From positions 9,684,501 to 9,748,500 of the forward strand of contig NC_091675.1 in NCBI RefSeq assembly GCF_042453785.1: a stretch of DNA of 64,000 nucleotides, in the 5' to 3' direction. A model generated the notes under the pieces. That model was not told the origin of the DNA. It saw only the letters and a program-made list of their open reading frames with translations, and did no database searches. Made by a program: the position numbers and the translations under genes. Source of the stretch: Malus domestica (taxonomy: Eukaryota; Streptophyta; Magnoliopsida; Rosales; Rosaceae). Below are positions 34,593 to 45,256 of this stretch, in pieces (within the stretch, counting starts at the first letter, position 1; each line of letters begins with the position of its first letter).

Positions 34593-35190
34593 CTTATGTT
34601 TTTGCATATTTTCTTATGTGCCACTAATTTATTATAATATATTTAGGTACAAACATTTCGGTACACTAGATTAGTATAATATGTTTAAGTATGGACATTT
34701 CGGTACACTAATTTAATATCATATATTTAGGTATAGAATTTTCGGTACACTTGTGTTTTTACATATTTTCTTATGTGCCACTAATTCACTACAATATATT
34801 TAGGTATGGACATTTAGGTACACTAATTTAGTAAAATATATTATGATATGGACGTTTAGGTACACTAATTAGAGGAAGTTAAATAAAATTAATGAATTAA
34901 AATGTGTATAATAATAAATTTAAAATTTAAAGTAATGACATTAAATAAGATATCTATTTTTGTTTTATAATAGAAATTTGAATTAAGTACACATTAAATG
35001 ACTAAAATCAATATCCAATCTAACACCAGATTTTTATTAAATTTTAATCTTTTTCAAGGATTAAAGTTCAAAAACCCCTAAAAAAATTCAGATTCATGCA
35101 TGTTTGATCAAGAAATCACGTTAGTTGTACAAATTAAACTAGTGGTGCTAATAGACTGAAACTACACAAATACAACAAACTATATATATG
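34593..35190. repeat. Short tandem repeats and module remnant
   Basis: At about 34593-34870 a ~50-bp unit (core TATTTAGGTATGGACATTT...GGTACACTAATTTA) recurs about five times with variation; the Cassandra insertion fell in its first copy, since CGGTACACTT occurs on both sides. At about 35093-35180 a further piece of the BIS upstream module appears (TTCATGCATGTTTGATCAAG, CTAGTGGTGCTAATAGACTG). Confidence 0.65.
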
Positions 35191-35389
35191 GGAATTGGAT
35201 CCTCTCCTAAGCACAAGCTCAGGATCCTGCTAACCAGTCCACGTGAGCCGTTGAATTCTGATCAAATGGCTACAAACAGAGGGTCATTTTAAAAGTTATA
35301 ATCATTGTAGTCGTTGGATCAAAATCCAACGGCTCACGTGGGCTGGTCAGGAGGATCCTGAGCTTGTGCTCAGGAGAGGATCCAATTCC
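35191..35389. mobile_element. MITE with long inverted repeats (~199 bp)
   Basis: The ends GGAATTGGATCCTCTCC and GGAGAGGATCCAATTCC are perfect inverses and the arms extend inward for about 65 bp (GCACAAGCTCAGGATCCT, CACGTGAGCCGTTG). The flanks are TATATA-like on both sides, so the exact target duplication is uncertain. No coding sequence. Confidence 0.8.
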
Positions 35390-35552
35390 ATATATACGAA
35401 TAAGTTAAAATGAGTAAACTACAAAAATTATTAATGTAAAGAGAGATTTTAATTTTATTAATGAGAGCTACAAATTTTGGGTTCATACCTACGAGTCTAC
35501 GACTTTTGTTCTTTTTTTTTTTTTTGAAAAAGTATGTTTACTACTACGCCTA

Positions 35553-35605
35553 CATTCTAGTGCATACACATTTTTTCTTACAAGTTGAAACTTCCAGTCA
35601 CTTTC
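35553..35605 (-). repeat. Inverted fragment of the BIS upstream module
   Basis: The reverse complement reads AAGAAAGTGACTGGAAGTTT followed by CAACTTGTAAGAAAAAATGT, almost identical to 21506-21552 upstream of copy 4 and to 15205-15245 upstream of copy 3, but in opposite orientation. It marks an inversion break within the third module. Confidence 0.75.
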
Positions 35606-36180
35606 TTCAACTCCAATTTTCAAACATGGCGTAGTTTTAGAGGTTATTCAAGGGGAGAAACAGAGGGGGGGTTACATGGTTAAAGTACGATTAGCAGTTT
35701 TTTCGAATATCGAAATTCGGGATGGATGAGATTATTAACGGAATATTATGGTTTTACTGGAACTCAGGAAGCTGTATACATTGCCTAATCCATGTTGTTC
35801 ATCTAATGGGAAGGATACAGAGTGTCTCGATAGGCTAATTAATGAAGAGGAATAGGTTTTGGCATGAAGTAATGGAAGTAAGGCTCTTGGATGAAGATGA
35901 TTTCGTTACGAAAATCTTACAAATTAGATGGATGTGAGTTAGGAATGATGGTTACTTATACTAGACTATCATACTTTTGCTTCACATTTTCTTGTTTAAG
36001 ATATATTCATATTCACGTTATTATGGTCGTTACTTATTTAAAACAAAAATTTATGAGATCGAAATTATCATTACATATTATTGTATATAAGTTATTCAAT
36101 AATAACTTTTAATGTGGATGTATCCAACAATATATGAGGTGCTAATAAGAAACCCTTTTAAAATTTACAATAGATTGAAA

Positions 36181-36275
36181 GATTTCTTCTTCGTAACCAC
36201 TATAACAGAACACATGACAAATTTAAAAGAGAAGTTCAAACACAATCCAAGTGGAATTCTACAATAATGCGTATG
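36181..36275 (+). pseudogene. Type III PKS exon 1 relic
   Basis: Translated in frame from 36181, the sequence reads DFFFVTTITEHMTNLKEKF, which aligns with the end of CHS-family exon 1 (BIS here: [19 protein letters not shown]). The words EHMT and LKEKFK are closer to chalcone synthase than to BIS. The reading then diverges, and CGTATGTAATG near 36269-36279 resembles the exon-intron border of the family. Nothing of the rest of exon 1 or of exon 2 is seen. It lies where a gene would be expected after the third BIS upstream module. The match is short, so I rate it as probable only. Confidence 0.5.
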
Positions 36276-38840
36276 TAATGATGTATGTATGTATATACAT
36301 AGAGAGAGGAGAACTCAATTTAAACACTATTTTTGGCTTCTCAATATTCTTATTTATTTTTTGCTATTAAATTGAATAAATTAATTAAAAAAAACAACAA
36401 ATAAGGTTAATAAATGGTGCGCATCAAGAGAAAAATGGTGTGTTTATCATTTTCTAATGCTTGCATTAAATTACCATATCCATATCATGCATGAAATAAA
36501 TTGAATGCATCTAAATCTCAAAGTAAAACCTCACATTTTGGATTATGTTTTCGCAATATATATGGAGAGATTTTACCCACCTCCAGGAAAGTATAGTTTT
36601 ATTTAAACTAATTAAGATTTTGGCCCTCTACATACATTATCAACTAGTGTTGAGTTGTGCCAGTCGTATAATGCTTTATTGAGTTTAGTCTTCTTTTTCA
36701 ACTCATCGTATTTTAATGTCACATCATTTCCCTCTCATTTTAGTATAGATTAATAAAAAATATAGCGTACAATAAAAAAATTAATTTTAAATTACATATT
36801 TTAATTCCATCATTTTACTGAAGTCAAGTGGATTATTTGGACCAAAAATTCATGCGTATCCAAAACATCTGTAATCGCGGGATGTTTGACTAAAGAGTCA
36901 AGGCTTTTTTTTTTTTTTTTTGCTCGGGAACGTCTTAAGACCGGACCTGTTTTCTACGAGGGATATTCGAACCAATTTCCCTTTTTAACTTTTTCACCTG
37001 CTTTGGGCCCGTAATCAACATGTACATTAACATAATATACAACTTGACATGAATCTGCCCATCGCATTCAATGAGATTTCGGTTGGTGGTGCACTGGTCA
37101 TGGAGAAGGAACTTGCGAGGAAATGTCTTGATTTGGTTTTGTTGAATAAAATATCAACCGCATTATCAAAAAATAAAACAAAAGTATGATGTTTTGGACT
37201 AAGCAAAGAGTAAAGGCTGCACGTCTGCTTAGGTGGCCGAAAGTAAGCCACCGTCACTTGTCCCAGCAGTACATTGAACTATCAACCATCATATTTTATA
37301 ATTAAAACAAAAGTATAATGTTTTGGACTAAGCAGAGAGTTAAGGGCAGGCAGGTCTGCTGGTGGCCGAGAATCTAGTCCATCACAAACCTTTTCAAACT
37401 ATAAATAAATAAATAAATCAATGCTCCAATTTCTCATTAATATCTACATAAAATATACAAACGTAGAACATAGGTTGTCAGACCCAAGTGTTCGTTTTTT
37501 TATTTTCTTATCAAGACTTCTATGCATTATGTAAACGAAATGCTAAAAAGACTTTCTCAAAATGGAACTTTTTATGAACTTTGTGCTACCTCACACTTTG
37601 AAGTTTATTCCTTTCAAAGAGCATCTCCGAAACTATACAAAGCGCCAAGCTATAAATAATTATACACTCAGTCTGTACAAGCAGATTAGCAATGAATTTT
37701 TTATAGCTGATAGAAAATGCAAAATGTTTAAAAATAAAAAGTTCACTTTTTGGTTGGCCAAAAAACTTTCTGCTCTGCAAGATGTAAAATTCTTCGCCGC
37801 AAAAAGTAAATAAATATGTGAATTTACATCCTACTTTCACATCTTAGGAGGCGGGCTTGCGAATTAAAGAGAGAAAAGTGAATGTAATTCTAAGTTTTTT
37901 TTTTCTTTATATAAATTGAGATGTAAATGGAAATGTACATCTCAAATTTATATTTTTTTTTATTCAAAAAGATGCTTCAACTAACCCTATTCTTCTCACT
38001 AAATAGCCGGAGCATCTTTAATATAAAAAATGACGATGTAAGTTCTATGTAGTTTTTAATGTGTTCGGTTTCGGGGCACTTTGAAAATCTTTCAAGACTT
38101 ATGTTCACAGCTTAGATTAATCGGACGGGATGATATGCCATGCTTTATTATACAAATTGAGAAAAAAATTATTTTAAATGTCTCTCCACTTGTATAATTA
38201 TATATAATATAGGTACTATATTTCAGACATATTGAAAAATCTCTCCAAAAGCACCAACACCAATCCTTCCACTCCACTCTACCCATCGAAACGAAAGAAC
38301 CAAATTCACTTTCTCCTTTGTGGGTTCTCTCTCTTTTGTACCACATTTGAAACAGCGTTTGAAGGAACTTGGAAGTTAACTTCCAAAACTTTCACAAGTG
38401 ATATGTAAAAGCAACAGAGGCAGAGCATATCGAGGGTCCTCAAATTGAAATACAAATTTAATCATATGAAAGGGTGGTGTCAAAGTTCCGAAAGGTTATT
38501 TAATATTTCGTCTTAACAGGTGGAGTTGCTCTAAGGGATACATAAAACAAAAGTTCAGCTTGCAGTGCATTATTGGAAAAACTAGCACGCTCAAGCGCAT
38601 GCAGAAGGCATTTTGTGAATCACCGCGTGCTACGTGCGACTTACATGTTTTAAATGTATTTATATGCGTAAATTGACAAAAAAAAAAGTCAAATATTTGA
38701 AGTAAATGAATAATCTTAGATCATGCTAGAAGAAACCCCTCATAAACCAATTAAAGCAGCTGAATCCACATAATAAAGTCGGTCTCTATTGAATTTATAT
38801 TAAGAATAGAGAAAAAAATATTTAATAAACAATTGATTAA
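36276..38840. other. Intergenic, no gene seen
   Basis: AT-rich spacer. Two stretches share AAAGTATGATGTTTTGGACT and AAAGTATAATGTTTTGGACT with AAGCAGAGAGT-type context (about 37181 and 37308), a short local duplication. At 37540-37580 a sequence like the MITE ends noted near 2390 occurs (GAAATGCTAAAAAGACTTTC). A reading frame of 83 codons at 37562-37813 is not recognisable and overlaps an equally long antisense frame. Confidence 0.5.
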
Positions 38841-38844
38841 ATCA

Positions 38845-39115
38845 TATTATTGCTAGCTCATTGTGAGACTAAGTCCACCCCATCCCCCTTAGTGTAGATA
38901 ATATCGTTTGTTAAAAAAAAAAACAATCATTTGACAACTAATTTAATCACATTATTATCCAGTGCGTAAGACCTTTTTTTATAACCAGCATTACACGTAT
39001 CTTAAGATGTTTTGCATGTGTTTAAAAATAGAGAAAATAATATTTAATGAAGAACTGATTGAATCACATTATTGCTAGCCTATTGTGAGATACCAATTAT
39101 TTATTAAAAAAAAAC
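38845..39115 (+). mobile_element. SINE 3' fragments (two)
   Basis: At 38845-38925 the 3' half of the Rosaceae SINE occurs (TATTGCTAGCTCATTGTGAG, AGTGTAGATAATATCGTTTG, A tail). A shorter piece follows at about 39062-39110 (CACATTATTGCTAGCCTATT). Both follow near-identical AT-rich leaders (GAGAAAA-AATATTTAAT), so the pair may come from a small duplication. Confidence 0.6.
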
Positions 39116-39224
39116 TGTACGAAAAAAAAATTATTAAAAAACACTGTTAAAATAACGAAAAATACCTCTACTATATTTAATGCATTATTTTGTATTGCTT
39201 TTGAAGTTTTTTGTTTGAAGGCTT

Positions 39225-39345
39225 GGATCAAGAAATAGTCCAAATTTTTATCAAACCTCCTGCATTATTGGAAGTAGTATGACCTTTGCTAAAAGATAGG
39301 GCATGGATCAAGAAATAGTCCAAATTTTTATCATTTCATACAAAT
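39225..39345. repeat. Short direct repeat
   Basis: The phrase GGATCAAGAAATAGTCCAAA with TTTTTATCA occurs twice, at about 39225 and 39304, separated by about 79 bp. No function is evident. Confidence 0.6.
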
Positions 39346-39628
39346 TTTTTAGTCATTGGAGAAACGTCCAAAGTGGCATTTCTGTATTCGTTTGTGGTGA
39401 GATACCACTTTATCGTTTCTTGTCGAGAAAAAAAATGTATCATCTTTTAGCATGTTATCATCTCAGCCCATTTTTTTTACTTTTACAAATTGCCCACCAT
39501 GAGAGATTGTTGGTAACGAGGCCCAAACCTAAAATTTGGATTAGCGTAGAAAACAACTCTTACCAACTTAAACAATCACGTTGATAGAGACTTTGAAATT
39601 GTATAAAACAGTAGCTCAAAAACAAAAA

Positions 39629-39791
39629 AAGGTCGTACCCAGTGCACAAGGCTCCCGCTTTACGTAGGGTCTGGAAGAGGTGAATGTCGGCTAACCTTAC
39701 CCCCATTTATGGAGAGGCTGCTCCCAAGTCTCGAACCCGAGATCTACCGCTCATGAGCGAAGGCACTTGCCATCGCACCAAGTGCGACCTC
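39629..39791 (-). mobile_element. tRNA-derived SINE, second family
   Basis: On the minus strand it begins AGGTCGCACTTGGTGCGATG with the box A-like GGTGCGATGGCAAGTG, then the box B-like GGTTCGAGACTTGG, and ends GGGTACGACC plus a T run. The target duplication TAGCTCAAAAACAAAAA lies on both sides (39612-39628 and 39792-39808). The sequence resembles Au-type plant SINEs; that family name is from memory. It looks complete and fairly young. Confidence 0.88.
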
Positions 39792-39808
39792 TAGCTCAAA
39801 AACAAAAA

Positions 39809-40388
39809 CAAAAATAAAAAACATCACAAGTTTATTTCTTGGATGAAGTCCATGTCCACCAAACAGAATCTCAATGAAGAGCAGATTCGTGCATAAAGAA
39901 GCATTTGCAAAAGTTAAATCAAGCATCATGTACCAAAACATAAGACCACAAGACAAGAAAGACCCGACAAGGAGCTTAAAATGTTCAAAAAAGTGTTCCA
40001 TTAGTTATCGAAATTTGATCAACTTTCATCGTCTTACAACATAAGCGCGGAGAATTACATTCTGATACCTTTCAAAAATAACTACTTACAAAAGTAGAAA
40101 CCACCAGTATGTTCAATGGTGGCTGTTAAAATGGTCATTTTACCAATCTGCCGTCCTGTTTTCTCAAACTGTGCACTTCTAGCAAGAACGAAACTAAATT
40201 TACAGCCATTTCGGAATCCTGTCTTTCGCTGAGTTAAGTATCCAAAAGTCAGCAGAATCTAACAGAGTTTACAACCTACCAAAATATTGCCTCCAACGCA
40301 GACTTGTTAGCCATGAGATAGACCTACAAAAATCAAATCCGTTACTCAAAGAAAACATGTCATTCCCTGAAAACCGTCTCATTCTCAT
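39809..40388. other. 3' UTR and flank of the PHD gene
   Basis: Downstream of the minus-strand PHD gene stop codon (40389). The stretch probably contains its 3' UTR. No other gene is seen. Confidence 0.5.
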
Positions 40389-43300
40389 TTACTCTTCATT
40401 ATCTAGAGTATGGACTGCACAGAGAAGGACCTCCATTCCCCCTCTACCTTGTTCTGATTCCCTGTCATCCCCTTTTTCCTTCAACTTCTTTAAACCTTCA
40501 CAGTTCGCTCTCTGTGTCTTTTCTTTCTTATCATAAGCCTTTCTTGCCTTGCGTATGGCCTTAATTCCGGTATCACATTTTTTGCAAAACCATTTTCCAG
40601 CTGGAATGGAAGTGCGTGGTGGTTCCATGCAATAGAGGTGGTACCCGTGATCACAACCGTCACAAAGCACAATCATATCATCATCTTTATCAATGAGACA
40701 ATTTCTGCATAGGCAAGAATAGCAGTACCAACAGGGGCCGTAAGATCTTAACTGGTTAGTTGTCAGACACCTCACATGGTAGTATTTCTTGGGGCAGTAT
40801 GGATGACCACATGTCCTCAAACTATCATTGTTTTTTACCTCAAGTCCACAAGTTTTGCAAATTGTTTTGCTTTCTTCCGATAGCTGGATTCCATCATCTG
40901 CACTCCATTTTGAATTTTCACCTGTCTCATTGATTGTTTCTTCTTCTGTAGAAACACTTTCACCTCCAACTCCATCAACTACAGTCTTGGCCACGTTCAA
41001 CTTCTCACACACGACACAGTTCTCATGGGGTGATCCAATACCACTTGCAGTGCACCTACTACAATACCAACTTGGAGGAATTTCTTTGACAGCAGGCTCA
41101 ATGCAAGAGATATGGTACATCTCCTCACATGAATCACATACTAAACAATCCTTCCCATTTGCATGGCATCCGCAGCACCTGCAAGTGCATGCACTGTGCA
41201 CACCACAATCCTCTGTTTGCTCCAGTTTAGCATCAGGGTCAGATCCCAAGTGGTAGAACTGTTTTAAAGTGACAAACGTTAGTATACTACTAAAAACAGC
41301 TGATCAATGCCTTGAAATAAAATCGTAAGCATGATAACTGAGATGCATTTAACCAGACATGAAGTAGATTGACAATGAAAACCACATAAATTGTTTTCAG
41401 AATTCTTTAGTTGTCAGGTGACTCCATTCTCATCACAATAATTAAACAAATCACTGTTTTCACATATCCCAGAAGACATGAAACCTTAAATATGCTGAGA
41501 GGGCAAAATCCTACAAGTGACAAGTATGCAAAAGGAAAATAGGCAATAGTTAGAAAAGTGAAAGAAACAACTAGCTTAAAAGCGTAAAAACATAAGAATA
41601 TTAGGAGATTTCTGAAAACGTTTCCTAAATTTCTATTTCCAAGGCACCACATTTCATCAGATGTCTCTGATTCAGTAAACTCAATTCTATGTTAAAATTT
41701 GAAAACTCTTGTACCTCATTTTTTCCATATTTCAATGTATTGCGGATTGAACCTCCCACCTGAGATGACAGATAAAATAATTTGTGAGATCAGGCTTACA
41801 ACACCACAGAGTGAACATACAATAAGTTATTTCTAGAAGTAATAGATTTCTTTAAACTACATCTTCAGGTATTTGGACTAGACATCTCTTCAACTGAATC
41901 ACCTAACCTGTTCATTGTAAGAAGCCCTAGACATGTCCGAGAGGTTTCTTGCAAGAGAAATCAAGTCCGTACCGATCACTTGAAGTTTTCTCCATACCTG
42001 TAAAATATTCAGGTTCGGAATATGTAATTGACACACCAAAAAAAGGCGGAATATGATGAGACAATTTAGACTTTAAGACATAATTAGTGAAACAGGTGGG
42101 AGAATTTCAAAGTGTATATCATTCACACATATACATGTCAAAAAGAAACAATAATTAGAATCATATATCATGTATATCAAGCATCAGAAAGATGGTCATT
42201 CAAAAGGAAAGCAACCAAAAATGTTCACCTGTCTCCAGGTACCTATGCCTCACCATGACACATACATTAGCCAATAAAATTTAAGACCACCAAAACGTTG
42301 CAAAAAATTTAAAACTAATATCCAAACCTCGCTTGTACAAATAGTTTTCTGGTACTTTCTAACATTTACAGAATCTTTTTCACTCATAAATATGCCAAGT
42401 GATGGGATCAAAATTTTCATGTACCAGATCATTTCACTATCAAAATCACCTTTTAAAGATTTAGAGTCAATGAGTGTTTTCACAAAGCAGGATTTTAGAG
42501 TTTGTATTTGTATAGCAGTAAATCTCATTCCATCAACATGATACGCCTTACTAAAGCAGAGTATCCAATTGACTGTTCTTTTCAGCACACATTAAATTCA
42601 GAGACCATAATATTTAAAGAGATTTCACCAACCAATACCTTCAACTTGAACCAAATAACGAAGAGCATCCTGAAAATACGTCAATCATATGTTCATAATC
42701 ATCCCAAAATGGTAACCATATGAAAGTATTACTTTTAAAGTTATCTGTCGTACCAAACATGCTTTGAATCATTAACCACATATTATCACATTCACACCAT
42801 GATATTAAGCAAAATATAAGCATGTATTATCATGACAGCTATAACATAAGACTATCCAACTTGCCTGTTGCATATCATTTGAGAAGAGCATTGGAGAATG
42901 CTCATAATCTCCCCCTTTCATCCTTGAGTTTATGAGACTAAAGTCGAAAACGCTGTCAGCCTTGATTCCTTGAAAATTTTGCAGCAGGACTTTGCACAAT
43001 GAGGTGAACGTTTCGGAAACTAAAACATTATAAAAAGCACGCTGACACATCGCTGTAACTGTATGATGGTTTGATTTATTTGAAAATCCATTCGATACAA
43101 CACCAGCATTCATGCTGGCTGCCTTTTGAGATCCATTCAATATAGACTGTGTCAGAAAACAGCATCGGTGCCTATCCTCATGATCACCAGATTCCTGCAA
43201 AACAATAAATATAACAGAATTTAAAAATCAAATTATCTTGAAACTCAAAAGTATGAAAGCAATGGCCAATAGCCTATAAATCTGGCTATTATATGTAGAA

Positions 43301-44544
43301 CACACGAACTCTTGGTTGCAGCACAAACCTTAACTCGCGTTGTGTGATCAATCTCTCGAAAATGTGCAAGTGCTTCTCGGATGCACACTTGTACACCACC
43401 TTCATCATCGCCTAATGACTGATACATGTTCTCCAGCACAGCTTCTGTACAGTTCCTCTCTGAGCATGCATCTGAACTGTTCATTCGAACATGGACTTGC
43501 TCACAAGAGTTACTGTGTATATCTGTGCCCACTGGTTCCTTTAGACGCTACAGAAATCAAACATGTTGAATGAGAAAAAAAAAGACCAAATAGTCCCATT
43601 GGCTGGATTGAAGGAAATGTAACCGAAGACATACATATATCTCTATGTGTGTATATACAACTTTTTATTCCAGGACAGCATAGATTACATAACATTTGTA
43701 GCACATTGTAGCTAAATTAGCCATATTGTAAAGCACCACAATGAGGTATTCGTGATCCAGGGAAGAATGCTCATACATTGCTCCCATTGTTAATCACAAT
43801 TTTCAAAGCTTCAAGTAAAATGATTAACCCTTTATAAATCACAAAAATTCAACTTGCAATCGATAAATTCTCTTTCACAATTACCCTGAAAAATAAACCT
43901 CTCTCATTTTCCTCCTATTAGCAGTGCCCCCTAAATAGCCTAATGAGTTCTCAAATGCGTTAATGAGAAAAGTAATATGTGGTCCTCCCTAAGTCTTCAT
44001 TGTTCCGAGTTAAAAACTAAACTTTAAACTCATTGGGCGCTCAAAATTTATGAGCCTTGTTATAATTTTTACATAAGGATGTGATTCATAAGCTAATTTT
44101 TCTGTCTAAACTAAGTACAGCTTACCAGTGCTCAAGTCAAATTCCGTTAAAATTCAACACAAAAAATTACAGGGGAGAAAGGAGATCAGCAAACATACTA
44201 GAATATTACAGTCCTGCTTTACAAATTGTCTAAGTAATAAAGAATATGGTTTTTGTCAACATGAAATAATAGCGCAGAGAAAGAGCTACAGGAAGCACCT
44301 GGTTTGCCAATTGACTCGATGATTCCACATCAGCTCCCCCACCATCCTGTGACTTGCTATCCCAACTGAACCTCGCCTGCCTCCGCCTCTTGTAAGTTCG
44401 AACACCCTCACTTGCGCCAGAGCTGCCTTTGGCAATGTCAGTAGAATTCCCAAAACCAAATCCATTGGATTCACTCTTCAAGCATTCAACTTCCTTCTCG
44501 CATTCCATACTACCACCATTGCTTTTACCTTCTTCAACTCCCAT
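40389..44544 (-). CDS. EHD3: PHD-finger protein, EHD3-like
   Basis: Six coding exons (44299-44544, 43329-43547, 42865-43194, 41908-41997, 41715-41759, 40389-41258) join in phase 0 throughout to a 599-aa protein. Residues 50-60 ([11 protein letters not shown]) look like a nuclear localisation signal. The last exon encodes three Cys-rich fingers: about 336-379 (CRCCGC...WYCSRC), 444-492 (CKTCGLEV...WYCYSC) and 494-538 ([20 protein letters not shown]...WFCKKC), then a basic stretch. Such proteins bind histone tails; rice EHD3 promotes flowering through chromatin. The middle ([17 protein letters not shown]) is typical of this family. Intron 3 (41998-42864) uses a GC donor (CAG|GCAAGT), the others GT. 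Exon borders are read by eye and fit the conserved protein; exon 4 is the least certain join. Confidence 0.82.
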
Positions 44545-45256
44545 TCCGAATCAAACCTACTTTTCTCACACTTCACAGTGCGAAAAATAGGGTTTCACAG
44601 CAGCAACCTAGGTTACAAATTCCAATGTTTTCAGCACTTGGAAAATTTCAGAAACCCAAAAAATGAAAATACCAGAAGACATACAAACCAAACCAGTCAC
44701 AGTAAAATCCCCCATTGTTTGGTAGCCGAGAAAAATACAAAACTTCAAAGTCTCTAGCTTTCAATCTCTTAAGAAGCAAATCTAAAATTCAACTAAGCTA
44801 AACCAACCCAAATCTTCGAATCCTTAGTAAAACGCAATTTGTTGCTTACATCGAGCAAACTGAGAATTTAAAGTTCAAGACTTGGTTTTCCTTTTCCTTT
44901 CTGTTCATACACTTTCTCGGCCACCAAACAGAAAACAAAACTCACAAACAATACAAAGTGCAAAAGAGAGAGAGCGAGAGAGAAGAAAGCTGACCTGAGG
45001 GAACAATTTGGAGCACCCAAAAGAGAATCGAAACCCTAGAAATCTGAGGAGGAGCGGGATGTTATGACTTGTGGGAGACCTGGTTCAGTAAGATGAGATT
45101 ACAGATTACTCTCTTATCTGGGAAATTTTTAACACACGGAAAGAGTTTGCGACTCGGACTGTAGAAATAGGTTATTGAGTGTTTTTTTTTTTTTTTTTTT
45201 TTGTGTGTGTCAAAAGAGGTTATAGATTTTTAAATAAAATTTTTAATTGTTTTGCG
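44545..45256. other. 5' leader and promoter region of the PHD gene
   Basis: A CT/GA-rich stretch (GAGAGAGAGCGAGAGAG at about 44967-44985) and a possible donor (CAG|GTCAGC on the minus strand near 44992) suggest a 5' UTR intron, not proved. A long T run lies at about 45182-45202. The copia element begins at 45257, so the promoter is at most a few hundred bases before it. Confidence 0.5.

Noticed and set aside
37562-37840. Overlapping 83- and 84-codon frames on both strands
   Set aside because: AT-rich, no family character; one strand at most could be coding and nothing favours either.
42230-42669. Possible small exons in the PHD gene (31 bp at 42639-42669 and 14 bp near 42235)
   Set aside because: They have splice-like borders and would keep the frame, but the direct join MQQ to VWRKLQ fits the family as I recall it, so I left them out.
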